From Posidonia oceanica (Eukaryota > Streptophyta > Magnoliopsida > Alismatales > Posidoniaceae), in NCBI GenBank assembly GCA_037176725.1, contig JAZBRS010000029.1, positions 48,990,001 through 49,054,000 on the forward strand: a stretch of 64,000 nt of DNA, written 5' to 3'. The position numbers and the translations under genes were made by a program. A model generated the notes under the pieces. The model saw only the letters and a list, made by a program, of their open reading frames with translations, searched no databases and was not told the DNA's origin. Shown piece after piece: positions 43,166 through 55,220 of this stretch (the first letter of the stretch is position 1; every line of letters starts with the position of its first letter).

Positions 43166-46100
43166 GATAGCGAGTTTGTCAACTGAGACGCATGTCGGTG
43201 ACAAAATACGGAGCTGGATAGTGACTTTATCGATCGAGACGCATGTCAGTGACAAAACGCGGAGTAGGATAGCGACTTTGTCAACCAAGACGCATGTCAA
43301 TGACAAAACGCAGAGCAGGGTAGCGAGTTTGCCAACCAAGACACATGTGGGTGGCAAAATGTAGAGCAGTATAGCGAGTTTGTCAACCGAGATACATGTT
43401 GATGACAAAAGGCGGAGCTAGAAAGCGAGTTTGCCAATCGAGACGCATGTCGGTGACGAAAATGCGGAGCAGGATAGCGAGTTTGCCAACCAAGACGCAT
43501 GTCGGTGACAAAACACGGAGCAGGATAGCGAGTTTGTCAATCGAGATGCATGTCGGTGGCAAAACACGAAGCGGGATAGCGAGTTTGCCAACCTAGACGC
43601 ATGTCGGTGACAAAACACGGAACAGGATTGCGAGTTTGTCTACCGAGACGCATGTTGGTGACAAAACGCGTATCGGGATAGCGAGTTTGTCAACCGAGAC
43701 GCAAGTCAGTGACAAAACGCGGGGATGGATAGCAAGTTTGTCAACCGAGACGCATGTCGATGACAAACGTAGAGCTGGATAGCGAGTTTGTCAATCGAGA
43801 CCTAGTCGGTGACAAAATGCAGAGCTGGATTGCAATTTTGTCAATCGAAACGCAAGTCGGTGACAAAAACGTAGAGCTGAGATGCATGACGGTGACAAAA
43901 CACGGAGTTGCATAGCGAGTTTGCAATTTGAGAAGCATGTCGGTGAGAAAACACAGAGCTGGATTGCGTGTTTGTCGACCGATATGCATGTTGCTAACAA
44001 TACGCAGAGCTGGAACGCGAGTTTGTCAATCGAGACACATGTCGGTGACAAAAACGCGGAGCTAGATAGGGAGTTTGCCAACCAAGACGCATGTCGGTGA
44101 CAAAACGCGGAGCAGGATAGCGAGTTTGTCAACTGAGACGCAGGTCGGTGACAAAACGCAAAGTAGGATAGCGAGTTTGTCACCCGAGATGCATGTCTCT
44201 GACAAAACAAGGAACTGAACAGCAAGTTTCTCTACCGAGACGCTTGTCGGTGACAAAACGCTGAGTTGGATAGCGAGTTTCCCAACCAAGACGCATGTCG
44301 GTGACTAAACACAGAGCGGTATAACGAGTTTGCCAACCAAGTCGCATGTCGGTGACAAAACAAGGAGCTGGATAGCGAGTTTGTCCATCGAGACGCATGT
44401 CAGTGACGAAATGCTGAGTTGGATAGCGAGTTTGTCAACCAAGACGCATGTCCGTGACAAAAATGCCGAGCTGGATAGCGAGTTTGTCAACCGAGACGCA
44501 GTTGGTGACAAAATGCAGAGGTGGATAGCGAGTTTGTCAACCGAGCTGCATGTCAGTGACAAAATGTGGAGCAGGATTACGAGTTTGTCAACCGAGACGC
44601 ATGTGGTGACAAAGCGCAGTGCAGGATAACATGTTTGTCAATCGAGATGCATGACGGTGACAAAACGTGGAGCAGGATAGCGAGTTTGCCAACTGAGACG
44701 CATGTGGGTGACAAAATGTAGAGCAGGATAGTGAGTTTATCAACCGAGACGCATGTCGGTGACAAAAACGTAGAGTTAGATAGCGAGTTTGTCAACCGAG
44801 ACGCGTGTCGGTGACAAAAACACCGGGCTGGATACCGAGTTTGTCGACCGAGACACTGTCGATGACAAAACACAGAGCCGGATAGCGAGTTAGTCAACTG
44901 AGACCAATGTCGGTGACAAAATGCTGAGCTGGATAGTGACTTTGTCAAACGAGACACATGTCGGTGACAAAACATGGAGTAGGATAGCGACTTTGTCAAC
45001 CGAGACGCATGTCGGTGACAAAACGCGGTGCAGGATAGCGAGTTTGCCAACCGAGACACATGTGGGTGGCAAAATGTAGAGTAGGATAGCGAGTTTGTCA
45101 ATCGAGACGCATGTCAGTGACAAAACGCGGAGCTGGAGAGCGAGTTTGTCAACCGAGACGCTTGTTGGTGACAAAACGTGGAGCAGGATAGCGAATTTGT
45201 CGACCGAGACGCATGTCGTTGACAAAACGCGGGGAAAAATAGCAAGTTTACCAAACGAGACAAATGTCAGTGACAAAATGTGCAACAGGATAGCAAGTTT
45301 CTCAATCGAGACGCATGACGGTGACAAAATGCAGAGAAGGATTGCAAGTTTGCCAACCGAGACGTATGTGGGTGACAAAATGTTGAGCAGGATAGCGAGT
45401 TTGTCAACCGAGTCGCATGTCGGAGACAAAATGTGGAGCTGGATAGCGAGTTTGTCAACCGAGATGGATGTCGATGACAAAACGCGGAGCAGGATAGCGA
45501 GTTTGTCAGCTGAGACGCAGTCGGTGACAAAATGCAAAGCTGGATAACGAGTGTGTCAAGCGTTACGCAGTCGGAGATGAAATGCGGAGTTGGATAGCGA
45601 GTTTGTCAACTGAGATGCATGTCGATGACAGAACGCAGTGCTGGATAGCAAGTTCGTCAACCGAGACGCAGTCGATGACCAAACACAGAGCTGGATAGTG
45701 AGTTTGTCAACCGAGACGCAGTCGGTGACAAAACGCTGAGCTAGATAGCGAGTTTGTCAATCGAGACGCATGTCGGTGACAAAAACGCGGAGCTGGATTG
45801 CTAGTTCGTCAAACGAGATGCACGTCGCCGAGGGAAACGCGGTGCAGGATAGTGAGTTTGTCAATCGAGACGCATGTCAGTGACAAAACGCAGAGCAGGA
45901 TAGCGAGTTTGTCAAATGAAATGCAAGACGATGACTAAAACGCAGAGCAGGATAGCGAGTTTGTCAAACGAGATGCATGTTGCTGACAAAACGCAGAGTT
46001 GGAAAGCGAGTTTGTCAATCGTGACGCATGTCAGTGACAAAAACGTGGAGCTGGATAGTGAGTTTGCCAACCAAGACGCATGTCGATGACAAAACGCGGA

Positions 46101-46239
46101 GTAGGATAGCGAGTTTGTCAACTGAGATGCATGTCGGTGACAAAACGCAGAGCAGGATAGCAAGTTTGTCACCCGAGATGGATGTCTGTGACAAAACAAG
46201 GAGCTGGACAGCGAGTTTCTCTACCGAGACACATGCCGG
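43166..46239. repeat. 51-bp satellite array, about 60 copies
   Basis: The monomer contains GATAGCGAGTTTGTCAACC, GAGACGCATG and TCGGTGACAAAACGCGGAG. Spacing of GATAGCG is 51 bp (for example 43,473 to 43,524). Each monomer holds an inverted repeat, TTTGTCAACCGA and TCGGTGACAAA, with one bulged base and an 8-nt loop. Both edges are LTR insertions (T3 left, T4 right), so the true extent is unknown. Because 51 is divisible by three, long spurious ORFs occur. Confidence 0.95.
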
Positions 46240-46959
46240 TGTAGTAATCCCGATGTTCAGATCGTCCATGCACACTGCCAAAAGCTCGTGTGCACCAATC
46301 AGAATCAGGTTCACTATTGGCGGTTATGTCCGAGGAGGAAGGCTCAACTCGAAAACACTTAAAAAGGAAAAAAAGGGAGGAAAAGAAGAAGATAAGACAA
46401 TTCAGAGTCGCCACCGTGTCTATTAGGTCGGGAGACAAGGAAAACCGAGGAAATGCGTGAATAAACACGCAAAACCAAGCAAAGGATGCAAAGCAATGCA
46501 ATGTAAGAGAAAAGGGATGCAAATGAATGCAAATGATATGACTCATGCCTAGGATAAGGGCAATATGGTCATTACGGGCTAAGAGAAAGGGCAAGGACTC
46601 CTGTTACGCGCGGGGAAGGTGTTAGGCACCCCCGACACGCCCGAGAATCGGTCTTTCTAGGCTTACGCTCGCATATGCAGGGAAATGCAGATTTGAATGC
46701 CTAAGTGCCATGAATGCCTAATTAGATGCTCATAGGTGCGCTCTAAGTGATGGAATGCGTGCAAGGAATTAAACATGCTATCTAAGCGCTCAGCAACGCT
46801 GTCTGTGTTCCGAACCGGGCAAACCCTAGTCCGTGAGAACTCCAAGCAATAAGCATCACTGCCCTATACGCAAATGCAAGCGATAAAACAAAACATCGGT
46901 AAAACCAGGCAATGCGGGCAACATGCAAGAGAAAACAACATTAAACATGCAAAACGGTG

Positions 46960-47640
46960 TGAGAAACGAAGGTCGGTACGCAAAACGGTGCAAGAAACAA
47001 AGTTGACACACAAAACGGTGCAAGAAACAAAGCATGCACGCAAAACACTGCAAGAAACAAAGCATGCATGCAAAACGGTGCAAGAAACAAAGTCGGCACG
47101 TAAAATGGTGCAAGAAACAAAGTCGACACGTAAAACGGCGCAAGAAACAAAGTCGGCACGCAAAACAGTGCAAGAAACAAAGCCAGCATGCCAAACAGTG
47201 CAAGAAACAAAGCCGACACGCAAAACGGTGCAAGAAACAAAGTCGACATGCAAAACGGTGCAAGAAACAAAGCAGGCATGCAAAACGATGCAAGAAACAA
47301 AGTCGGCACGTAAAACGGTGCGAGAAATAAAGCAGGCGTCCGAAACGGTGCAAGAAATAAAGCGGGCACGCAAAACAGCGCAAGAAACAAAGTCGGCATG
47401 CAAAATGGTTCAAGAAACAAGGTCGGCACGCAAAACGGTGCAAGAAACAAAATCAACATGCAAAACGATGCAAGAAACAAGGTCGGCACACGAAACGATG
47501 CAAGAAACAAAGTAGGTACGCAAAACGGTGCAAGAAACAAAGCGAGCATGCAAAACGGTGCAAGAAACAAAGTCGGCACGCAAAACGGTGCAAGAAACAA
47601 AGTCGGCACGCAAAACGGTGCAAGAAACAAGCGAAACAAA
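46960..47640 (-). repeat. 30-bp LTR array (T4)
   Basis: About 22 units of CAAGAAACAAAGTCGGCACG plus CAAAACGGTG, highly regular. Both strands stay open; the predicted Cys/Phe-rich or Lys/Arg-rich products are artefacts. Confidence 0.93.
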
Positions 47641-47907
47641 GCATCGAAAAGCCATGCAATGCAAATGAGGTGCAAAAGATGTTGTGCAAGAGTTCAGGAG
47701 GACTTACCTTAGAAATCTGAAGTCTGATCAGAGAAGTGCTTAGTCTGCATTGAAGTGCGCTCCACTGGGGTTGTCCAGTTAGCTTGGTTGTGAAGATCCG
47801 GCGGTCTGATCAGAAGATATGCTGTCTTCAGGGCAGAGGGCTCAAGAACAGGGGAGAAGAAAGGATCTAAGTGTAAAAGGGGGGCCTAGGGGTGTGCAAA
47901 ATAGGTC

Positions 47908-47925
47908 CTCCCATACATATGGGAG
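47908..47925 (-). other. Conserved 18-bp LTR hairpin (T4)
   Basis: CTCCCATA and TATGGGAG form a perfect 8-bp stem with a 2-nt centre, the strongest version of this hairpin. Confidence 0.7.
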
Positions 47926-48999
47926 CTAGGAGTACTTAAGTGTGTGCAAAGATGCTAAATACAATGATGCATGGGTGCAATGCATGCAAAGAATGCGAAA
48001 AGGACCTAAGAATGACTTTTCAGAAAACTTAAGGACCTAAATGCAAGTTTTGAAAAAGTTGAGGACCTAAATGCAAGGATTTTGAAAAGTTAGGGGCTTA
48101 TATGCAAGGTTTGAAAACTTGGGGGTCTAGATGCAATTAAAACAAAATACAGGGTTTGAAATGCAATTTAATAAGGTAAAACATGCATTTAAATGGGTTT
48201 TGTAAACATGCTGTGGATTGGAATGCAATTTTGAATCATGCAGGGGCTAAAATGCAATTTTATAAGATAAAATGCAAGCTAAATGTATGCTGTGAATGCA
48301 GATGAAGGACCTAGATGCAAAAATTAGAAAACATGGGGCAAAAATGCAATGCAGTAAGGAAAAGATGGAAAATTAATGATTTAACAACAGATTAGAGGAC
48401 TAAATGGCAAATAAAACAAAGATCAGGACTGAATTGCAATTTAATAAGGTAAAAAACAGAGGATTAAATGAGTTTATCAACCACAGGACCAACATGCAAA
48501 AATAAAAAGCTACTGGACTAAAAAATAAAGAACAGAAACTACATTTGAACTACAACAGGACTAATAAGTAAATAAAATAAACAGCAGGACTAGAAATTAA
48601 ATGGACAGAAACTTAAATGAACTGGAAATGGACTAGAATGTAAATAAAATAAACAACTGGGCTGGAAATAAAGAAAAGTAAATAAACTGTAACAGCAGAG
48701 GACCTAGAAATAAATAAAAAAACATGCTGGGCTGGAAATAAAGAAAACTTAAAGAAAAAAACACAGCAGGAGGACTAGCATGCAATTAAACAAAACTGTA
48801 GGTTTTTCATGCAATTTCATATGATTTTAATTCAAACTTAAATGATTCTTAAACGATGGCAGGACTGGAAAGCAATAAAATAAAAACGCAAGGTAAAAAT
48901 GCAATATTTGGCAAAATAAGCATAGTTAACAAAAATAAAGGAACAGTAAAATGCAGCAGAAGTGACCACTGTAGTAAATTGCTACCAGTGGCCGGAGGG

Positions 49000-50350
49000 G
49001 GCAGAAATGGGGTGCTAGTGCGGCGCTGAGTGGCCGAGGGCCTTCGCCGAAGACGTGCGGAGACTGGAGTGACGTCGGCGGGTGATGGCGTGGCCTGAAG
49101 CAGATCGGAGAAGACGACTGAGCTTGACAGAGAATTTTGGAGCAGACCGGGTGATCGGAGCGTCGTCAGGGGAAACCGGAGGCAGGGTTGCGTTCCTGGG
49201 AGCTTCGCAGAGCTCAGACGATCCTCGGAGCGGCGTTCTGCAGGCTGGAGCGACGGTTCTGGTCCGGAGCTCGCCGAAGAAGAAGGGGAGACAGCAGCGT
49301 TGACTCCGGGCGAGAAGGGGCAGAAACCTAATCTAATGGGCGGAAAAGCATGCGAGGCAAGAAACTAGGCTAATGGGAGGAAGGGATACCTGATTGGACG
49401 TCCGGAGTGTCCCCCCGACGTGGGTGGTTTCTACAGAAGTCGGCGAGGGTCGTCTGAGTGTTGGAGGCGTCGTCGGTGGCAAGCGAGGGTCTGGATCTAC
49501 TCCTCGCGTCGCTTCGATGCTCGCTGGATGGTCGGACACGAGTTCTGTAGACCGGCAGAAGAAATGACTGTTTTGGGTTCAGCAGGAACAGCCGGAGGTG
49601 GGGGAGGTTTGTGTCGCTCCCTGGGCTGAATGGAGGCTTCTGGCGAGCTTCTTGAGGTCAGGCGATGGGTTCTGGATGGTTAAATTGGGTCGTGGGTTGC
49701 TAGAAGGGAGTTGGCTAAGGTCTGGATTTTTGGTCAGAAATAGGGGCAGGTGTTTGAAGTGGAGGGTTCAGTCTGTGGAGAGGGTTAGAAGGGAAGCTTG
49801 GGTGGTTTGAAAAGCTGGTGTTCGGGCAAGTTAGGTGGAGAAGTTTGGGATGATTTGGTGGTCAGTGGAGTGGGAATTCTAGATGGAGGTGGAGTTGGGT
49901 TGCTGTGGAGGATGCTGGGTGTTTCTGGGTGGTTTTGGGTTGGTTTTGGCTGTGGAAGGGTGGTGAAGGATTGCTGGATGTTCAGTGGATTTGGGGGATG
50001 AATTGGGAGTGATTTGGGAGGTGTTTTGAGGTCTGGTTTGCAGTGGGAAGAAGGAGGAAGAAAATGCTGATTTTTTGGCAGAGGAAGGGGGTGAATTCTG
50101 GGTTCTCTCCAGCTGGCTCTTGCTCTGGGAATGCACACGGGAGAGAGGGAAGGTTTGCAAGGTCTGAGGATGATCTTCTGGTGTTTGGAGCTACTGGTTC
50201 TACTGGTTCTTGGGTGGCGGGGCAATTGAGTGCTAAGGAGGCATGGCAGGAGGGTTGCAGGTGCACGGCTGAGGCAGGCGGTGCATGCCGGTCCGGCCTG
50301 GGCAGAAGTCGTGCGGGGTGCAAGGACGGCAGGTCTGGTGGTGTGTGCTG
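49000..50350 (-). other. GC-rich block in T4 LTR
   Basis: Counterpart of the blocks in T1, T2 and the solo LTR. Sense contains GACTTCTGCCCAGGCCGG near 50,300, shared with the other copies. No conserved ORF. Confidence 0.5.
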
Positions 50351-52071
50351 TCGATTGCAGGTGGTGGTTGGAGAGAAAAAAGAAAGAAAAACCAGCAGAG
50401 GAAGGGAGAGGAAGAAGGAGGGAAGAGGAGGAGAAGTGCTGCGGGCTGTGGGCCGGACTTGGCGCGTGGGAGAAGAAAATTGAAAGAAAAAAAGAAAGGA
50501 AAGGAAGGAGGAGAGGGTCAGGTGGGCCAGACCAAAGGAAAGGTGGAAAAGAAAAGGAAAGAAAAATAAGGAAGAGAGGAAGAAAGAAATGAAGAAAGGT
50601 AAAGAAAAAATTGAAATAAAATAGAAAGAAGGTTTGAAATTATTCTTAAAGTGATTGTTTTTAAGTCAAGATTTTTAATTAGGTTTTTTAGAAGATTGTT
50701 TTTTAATTAGTTAAGGTTAAGAGGAGTTTTAGTTTTTGATTTTAGTTTTTAGAATTTTTCTTAAGTCTTCTTTAGTTTTTTTTTTTTGATTTTGTTTAAA
50801 TGTTTGTTAAGTTTTTTAATTGTTTTTTAGTTAGGTTTTTCTTGTTAAGTTTTTCTTGTTAAGTCGGGATTTTTAATTAGGCTTTTTTAATGGATTGCTT
50901 TTTAATTAGTTAGGAGGAGTTTTAGTTTTTTAGTTTTTAGGATTTTTTCTTAAGTCTTTTTTAAATTGCTTTTTGATTTTGTTTGTTAAATTCTTTTAAT
51001 ATTTTTTAGTTAAGTTTTTCTTGTTAAGTTTTTAATTAAGTGTTTTTAAATTGCTTCAAGTTTTTTGATTGTTTCTTTTAGATTTGTTAAGTGTTTTTTA
51101 ATTACTTGTCTTAATGTTTTTAATTGTTTTCTCCTTTTTTAGGATTTGTTCTTGCTTATTTTTAATAGGGTTTTTACTTTTGGTTTGTTTTGATTATATT
51201 TTGGTTTTTTGCTTGATTTTATAGCATTTTCTTTTGTTTGTTTTGTATTTTTTAGATTGCATTCTTAATTTCCTTTTTTAGTTGGATTCAATTAGGTTTT
51301 TGTTTTTAATTGTTTGTTTAAGTTTTTAATTATTTCTTTTTAGGATTTTGATTTGTTTCTCTTTTGTTTTAGAGTTTTAAAGGTTTTTAAAGGTTTTTTA
51401 GAGATTTAGTGGAAGAAAGGAAAAGAAAAAGAAGAGGAAGAAGAAAAGGAAGAATTGGAGAAGGAAAGAAGAAAGAGTGGAGTGGAAGGAAAATAAATAT
51501 TAGAAAATCGAGGAATAAGCTAAAAATAGAATAAAAATATAAATAAAATACAAAAGAGAGAGATGCACAAGATGGGCCCATAGCCAAGCAAGAAAAAGAG
51601 AGAGAAGAGAGTGAAAAGAAGGAGAATAAGAAGGAGAGAATGAGAAGAGAGAAAAGAATAATTTATGAGAGAGAAAAGGATAATTTGGATAAATGAAGGG
51701 GTTAGAGGTTTAGAAAAGAGGTGAAATTTGGGGAGTGTGTGGCCTAAGGTCTCTAGTGTTAGACCTAGGGTTTGGATTTGGATTTTGGAAGGTTTTGGAA
51801 GGGTTTTGAGGTGTAGAAAAAGGGTAATTTTACCTAGGTTTTCTAGAGTTTTTGGGAGTGGTTTTGGTTTAAAATTTTAAGGACTTTTTGATGGATTTTC
51901 TAAGTTAGGAAGGATGAGTTTTCCTATGGTTTTTGGGTAGTTTTTGAGCTTGGGAGATAGGTGTGATTCTAGGTTAGATTTAGAGAGAAGGATGAGAGGA
52001 AAAGTGTAGGTTTTGACCTAGATTCGGGTTCAGAAGCTACCAGAAGATTCCCATTGATTCAGCCTATCAAA

Positions 52072-52151
52072 ATGGGGTGTCAACAGATGCCCCTCCCTGA
52101 GCGAGGTCAAGCGAAGCGAGGCCACTGCTCAGAGTTGACCAGACACCCCAT
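52072..52151 (-). other. T4 PPT and enclosing hairpin
   Basis: PPT at 52,086-52,100 (sense TCAGGGAGGGGCATC). Outer arms are 52,072-52,081 and 52,142-52,151 (ATGGGGTGTC and GACACCCCAT). Confidence 0.75.
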
Positions 52152-52611
52152 CTGACCGACGGGAGAAGAAGATTGCTATTGGTGTGAGCCACTTATTCGG
52201 CGGATGCACCGAACGTCGTAGCTCGTTGCTGCAATGCAAAATGCAGGTGCAGATGGATGGAATGCAATGTATGCAATGCATGCCAATGCGATGTAATGCT
52301 GATGATGCTGATGATGCTGATGCAGTTAGGCTAGCATGCGATGTTATGCAAATGAAGTGTAGAGTTGATGCAAAAAGGATGCCAGGAGAAACTGCGATGC
52401 AACGCGGAAATTTGGCGGCAAGTCCAAACCTACACAACAAAGAGGGTAAAAAAGGGGCAACCTGTCCCTGCCCAGGGGCAAGCAAGTAAGGCAGCTGGAG
52501 CCGCACAGAAAAGGGGCAACCAAAACAAAAGAGGTGCGAAGGGAGAGGGGGACCCTCTCCTGCCGCGGAGGGATGCGGGGCTTCGTCTTCTTGGAACGAA
52601 GTCGCGCGAAG
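52152..52611 (-). other. T4 3' UTR tail
   Basis: Non-coding; homologous to the tails of T1 and T2. Contains a GATGCT microsatellite (52,295-52,320) and ATGCAATG-rich DNA. Confidence 0.6.
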
Positions 52612-53100
52612 GAAGTGATAAGTTATCGGACTTATCGACCGGAGGGGATGAGTTTCGGATCATCAGCCGAGAGTGATAGTTTACGGTCCTATCAACCGGA
52701 AGCGATAGTTTACGGTCTTATCAACCGGAAGCGATAGTTTACGGTCCTATCAATCGGAGGGTGCAGTTGTGAGTGATAGTTATTGGACATCAGTCGTATA
52801 ACATGATTGTAGGTGATAGTTTTGGATATCAGCCAAGAATGAGTTTTGGATCATCAGCCAGAGAATGATAGTTTACGGTCCTATCAACCGGAAAGAGCAA
52901 TTGCAAGGGATAGTTACTGGATATCAGCCGTATAACGTAATTGCAAGTGATAGTTTTGGATATCAGCCAAGGATGAGTTTTGGATCATCAGCCAGAGAAT
53001 GATAGTTTACGGTCCTATCAACCAGAAGGAGCAATTATGAGGGACAGTTACTGGATGTCAGCCGTATAACACAACTGCGGGATAGTTTTGGATATCAGCC
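52612..53100 (-). repeat. T4 mixed hairpin array
   Basis: Same hairpin types as T2 25,735-26,835: GATAG/CTATC, GATGA/TCATC, GATA/TATC, and GACA/TGTC at about 53,044-53,060. The copy at about 52,776 pairs through a G-U wobble in sense. Confidence 0.88.
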
Positions 53101-53878
53101 AAAGAGAGTAATGAGTTTTGGATCATCAGCCAAAAGAGGAAAGAGAGTGATGAGTTTTGGATCATCAGCCAAGAGAGAGTGATGAGTTTTGGATCATCAG
53201 CCAAAAAAGGAAAGAGAGTGATGAGTTTTGGATCATCAGCCAAAAGAGGAAAAAGAGTGATGAGTTTTGGATCATCAGCCAAAAGAGTGATGAGTTTTGG
53301 ATCATCAGCCAAGAGAGAGTGATGAGTTTTGGATCATCAGCCAAAAGAGGAAAGAAAGTGATGAGTTTTGGATCATCAGCCAAAAGAGAAAAGAAAGTGA
53401 TGAGTTTTGGATCATCAGCCAAGAGTGAGTGATGAGTTTTGGATCATTAGCCAAAAGAGGAAAGTGAGTGATGAGTTTTGGATCATCAACCAAGAGAGGA
53501 AAAAGAGTGATGAGTTTTCAATCATCAGCCAAAAGAGGAAAGAGAGTGATGAGTTTTGGATCATCAGTCAAGAGAGTGATGAGTTTTGGATCATCAGCCA
53601 AAAGAGGAAAAAGAGTGATGAGTTTTGGATCATCAGCCAAAAGAGGAAAGAGAGTGATGAGTTTTGGATCATTAGCCAGGAGAGTGATGAGTTTTGGATC
53701 ATCAACCAAAAGAGGAAAGAGAGTGATGAGTTTTGGATCATCAGCCAAAAGAGGAAAAAGAGTGATGAGTTTTGGATCATCAGCCAAAAGAGGAAAGAGA
53801 GTGATGAGTTTTGGATCATCAGCCAAAAGAGGAAAAAGAGTGATGAGTTTTGGATCATCAGCCAAAAGAGGAAAGAAT
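53101..53878 (-). repeat. T4 39-bp hairpin array
   Basis: About 20 units of GATGAGTTTTGGATCATCAG plus CCAAAAGAGGAAAGAGAGT, 39 bp (for example 53,764 to 53,803), with shorter variants. Stem GATGA/TCATC, 8-nt loop. In T2 this hairpin is one member of a mixed unit; here it alone was amplified. Confidence 0.92.
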
Positions 53879-54060
53879 TGATAAGATGTCGGACTTATCA
53901 GCCAGGAAATGAATAGGTGATAAGATATCAGACTTATCGGTCGGCAAAGAGAGGATGAAAGAATAGAATGATAAGATATCGAACTTATCGACCCGCAAAT
54001 GAATAGAATGATAAGATATCGGACTTATCGGCAGACAAAGAGAGGAGCTCGTGACATCTA
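53879..54060 (-). repeat. T4 GATAAG/CTTATC hairpin array
   Basis: Four units with GATAAGATATCGGACTTATC-type stems separated by GGCAAAGAGAGGATGAAAG-like spacers; orthologous to T2 25,215-25,696. Confidence 0.85.
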
Positions 54061-54098
54061 GGTATATCAACAGGGGAACAATAGGGTGTGATACCATA

Positions 54099-54235
54099 GG
54101 ACATCTAAAAAAGATGCCCCTGGATCCCCTGGTATCAGGATGATCCAGGGGATAGCCGAAGCGCCCTTGGCATCGAAAAGCAAAGGATAGACAAAACTGA
54201 CATGTTCGTCAAACGAGTAGTTTGGGGTACCAGCC
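54099..54235 (-). other. T4 conserved hairpins between arrays and accessory ORF
   Basis: CCCCTGGATC (54,117-54,126) and GATCCAGGGG (54,142-54,151) form a 10-bp stem; the 15-nt loop holds a second CCCTGGTATC. GGACATCT (54,099-54,106) can instead pair with AGATGCCC (54,112-54,119), overlapping the first arm. A GTA/TAC hairpin (GTAGTTTGGGGTAC) lies near 54,217. Confidence 0.65.
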
Positions 54236-54530
54236 CGACGGAGACTCAGCTGGGGATGCTTGATGGCTTGTCTTGACGGCGTGGGTCTGCAGAGATTCTT
54301 GACTCCAGATTGATTGCTGAGGACTTTCCTGCGTCATGTTGGCAGCAAGTCTGGCTAGGGGCCTCAAGATATGATTGGCAAGGATCATGAAATGCATTGA
54401 GCAGTCTTGAAGTGCAAGCAAACAGCACAAAACACTTTTGCATAGATAGAACTGTTGGTTACACGCCTGTGGCAGGCCAAAAGATACAACATAACTTAAA
54501 AGGAAACTACATAGCAGCTGCATAAACGTT

Positions 54531-55220
54531 CTAGCTGGTTCGAGCCTTCTTTGATTTCCCAGAGTTAGGGAACAGGGGGCCGCCTGGCAGGATTTCACTG
54601 ATGGGCCAAAGGTCTTGCATCTCGGTCACGTACTTAGGGGTGCATCCTACGCCTCTCGTAGCCGCGATGTCTGTTGATCGCACTCCATGCTGCATCAGAT
54701 TGGGCAGCTTCTTCGTTGGGGCAGTTGTATTGAGGGGATATGTCTGAAGAAGCTTAGGAGCTGTGCTGTCAACAAAGGCGCCCTGCCAGAAGCCGAACTG
54801 GCGCATGACCCTGATAGGGTGGTATTCCACACCCACAGTGAATCCTAGTAGCACTATCAGCTGCATGTCACGTGTGCTGAAGAAGATAGAGAATGGTTCG
54901 GCCATGGAGGGGATGATACGCTAGGTTACTGTATCATCCGTCAGCTCTAATAGCTTCTCATATTCTTCTTTGACGCTCTTGACTGTCTTGGCATGGCCGC
55001 TGTTGCAGTAGGCTTCAAAAGCATGCACCTAGGGGTGCAGAACGTCCATCTCTAAGTGTGCGGCTAGCCAGACCTGCATAAGTGCTCCGCAGCTATGAAA
55101 GTGGCGACAGTGATGTGAGATGCGGTCTAGCCCGCGGTACGTTTCTACCAGAACAACCGGTGCCAGGTCTATCTACCGGGTCACCACAGCAAGTGCTATT
55201 TCTACGATCTCGATGGCCAC
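54531..55220 (-). pseudogene. T4 accessory ORF, C-terminal 230 codons
   Basis: The last 690 bp of the accessory ORF, exactly as long as the matching part of T2 (24,076-24,765), so no indels. Three or more TAGs interrupt it; one near 54,922 replaces a tryptophan codon and others replace CAG. Conserved: RGLDRISH, VKSVKEEYEKL, MAEPFSIFFSTRDMQLIVLL and YHPIRVMRQFGF. The 5' part was displaced by T5 at 55,220/55,221. Confidence 0.78.

Larger units (their letters stand above)
46240..52085 (-). mobile_element. T4 3' LTR, 5,846 bp
   Basis: Plus strand starts TGTAGTAATCCC and ends GGGGTGTCAACA at the PPT. Contains PBS-like motif (46,405-46,413), conserved box (46,588-46,675), a regular 30-bp array, 18-bp hairpin (47,908-47,925), TGCAAT-rich region (48,010-48,960), GC-rich block (49,000-50,350) and T-rich U3 (50,640-51,400). 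Like T2 it lacks the 400-bp block of the other LTR subfamily. Confidence 0.95.
46240..55220 (-). mobile_element. T4, 3' part of a minus-strand Tat element
   Basis: 3' LTR (46,240-52,085), PPT, 3' UTR arrays and the last 230 codons of the accessory ORF. T5 interrupts it at 55,221; gag-pol should lie right of the window. It is inserted in the 51-bp satellite at 46,239/46,240. Confidence 0.92.

Noticed and set aside
43166..46239. ORFs up to about 215 codons in the 51-bp satellite
   Set aside because: 51 is divisible by three; open frames on both strands simply reflect the monomer.
53407..53916. Plus-strand ORF of 169 codons in the T4 39-bp array
   Set aside because: Repeats of 39 bp keep the frame open; antisense to the element and absent from T1 and T2.
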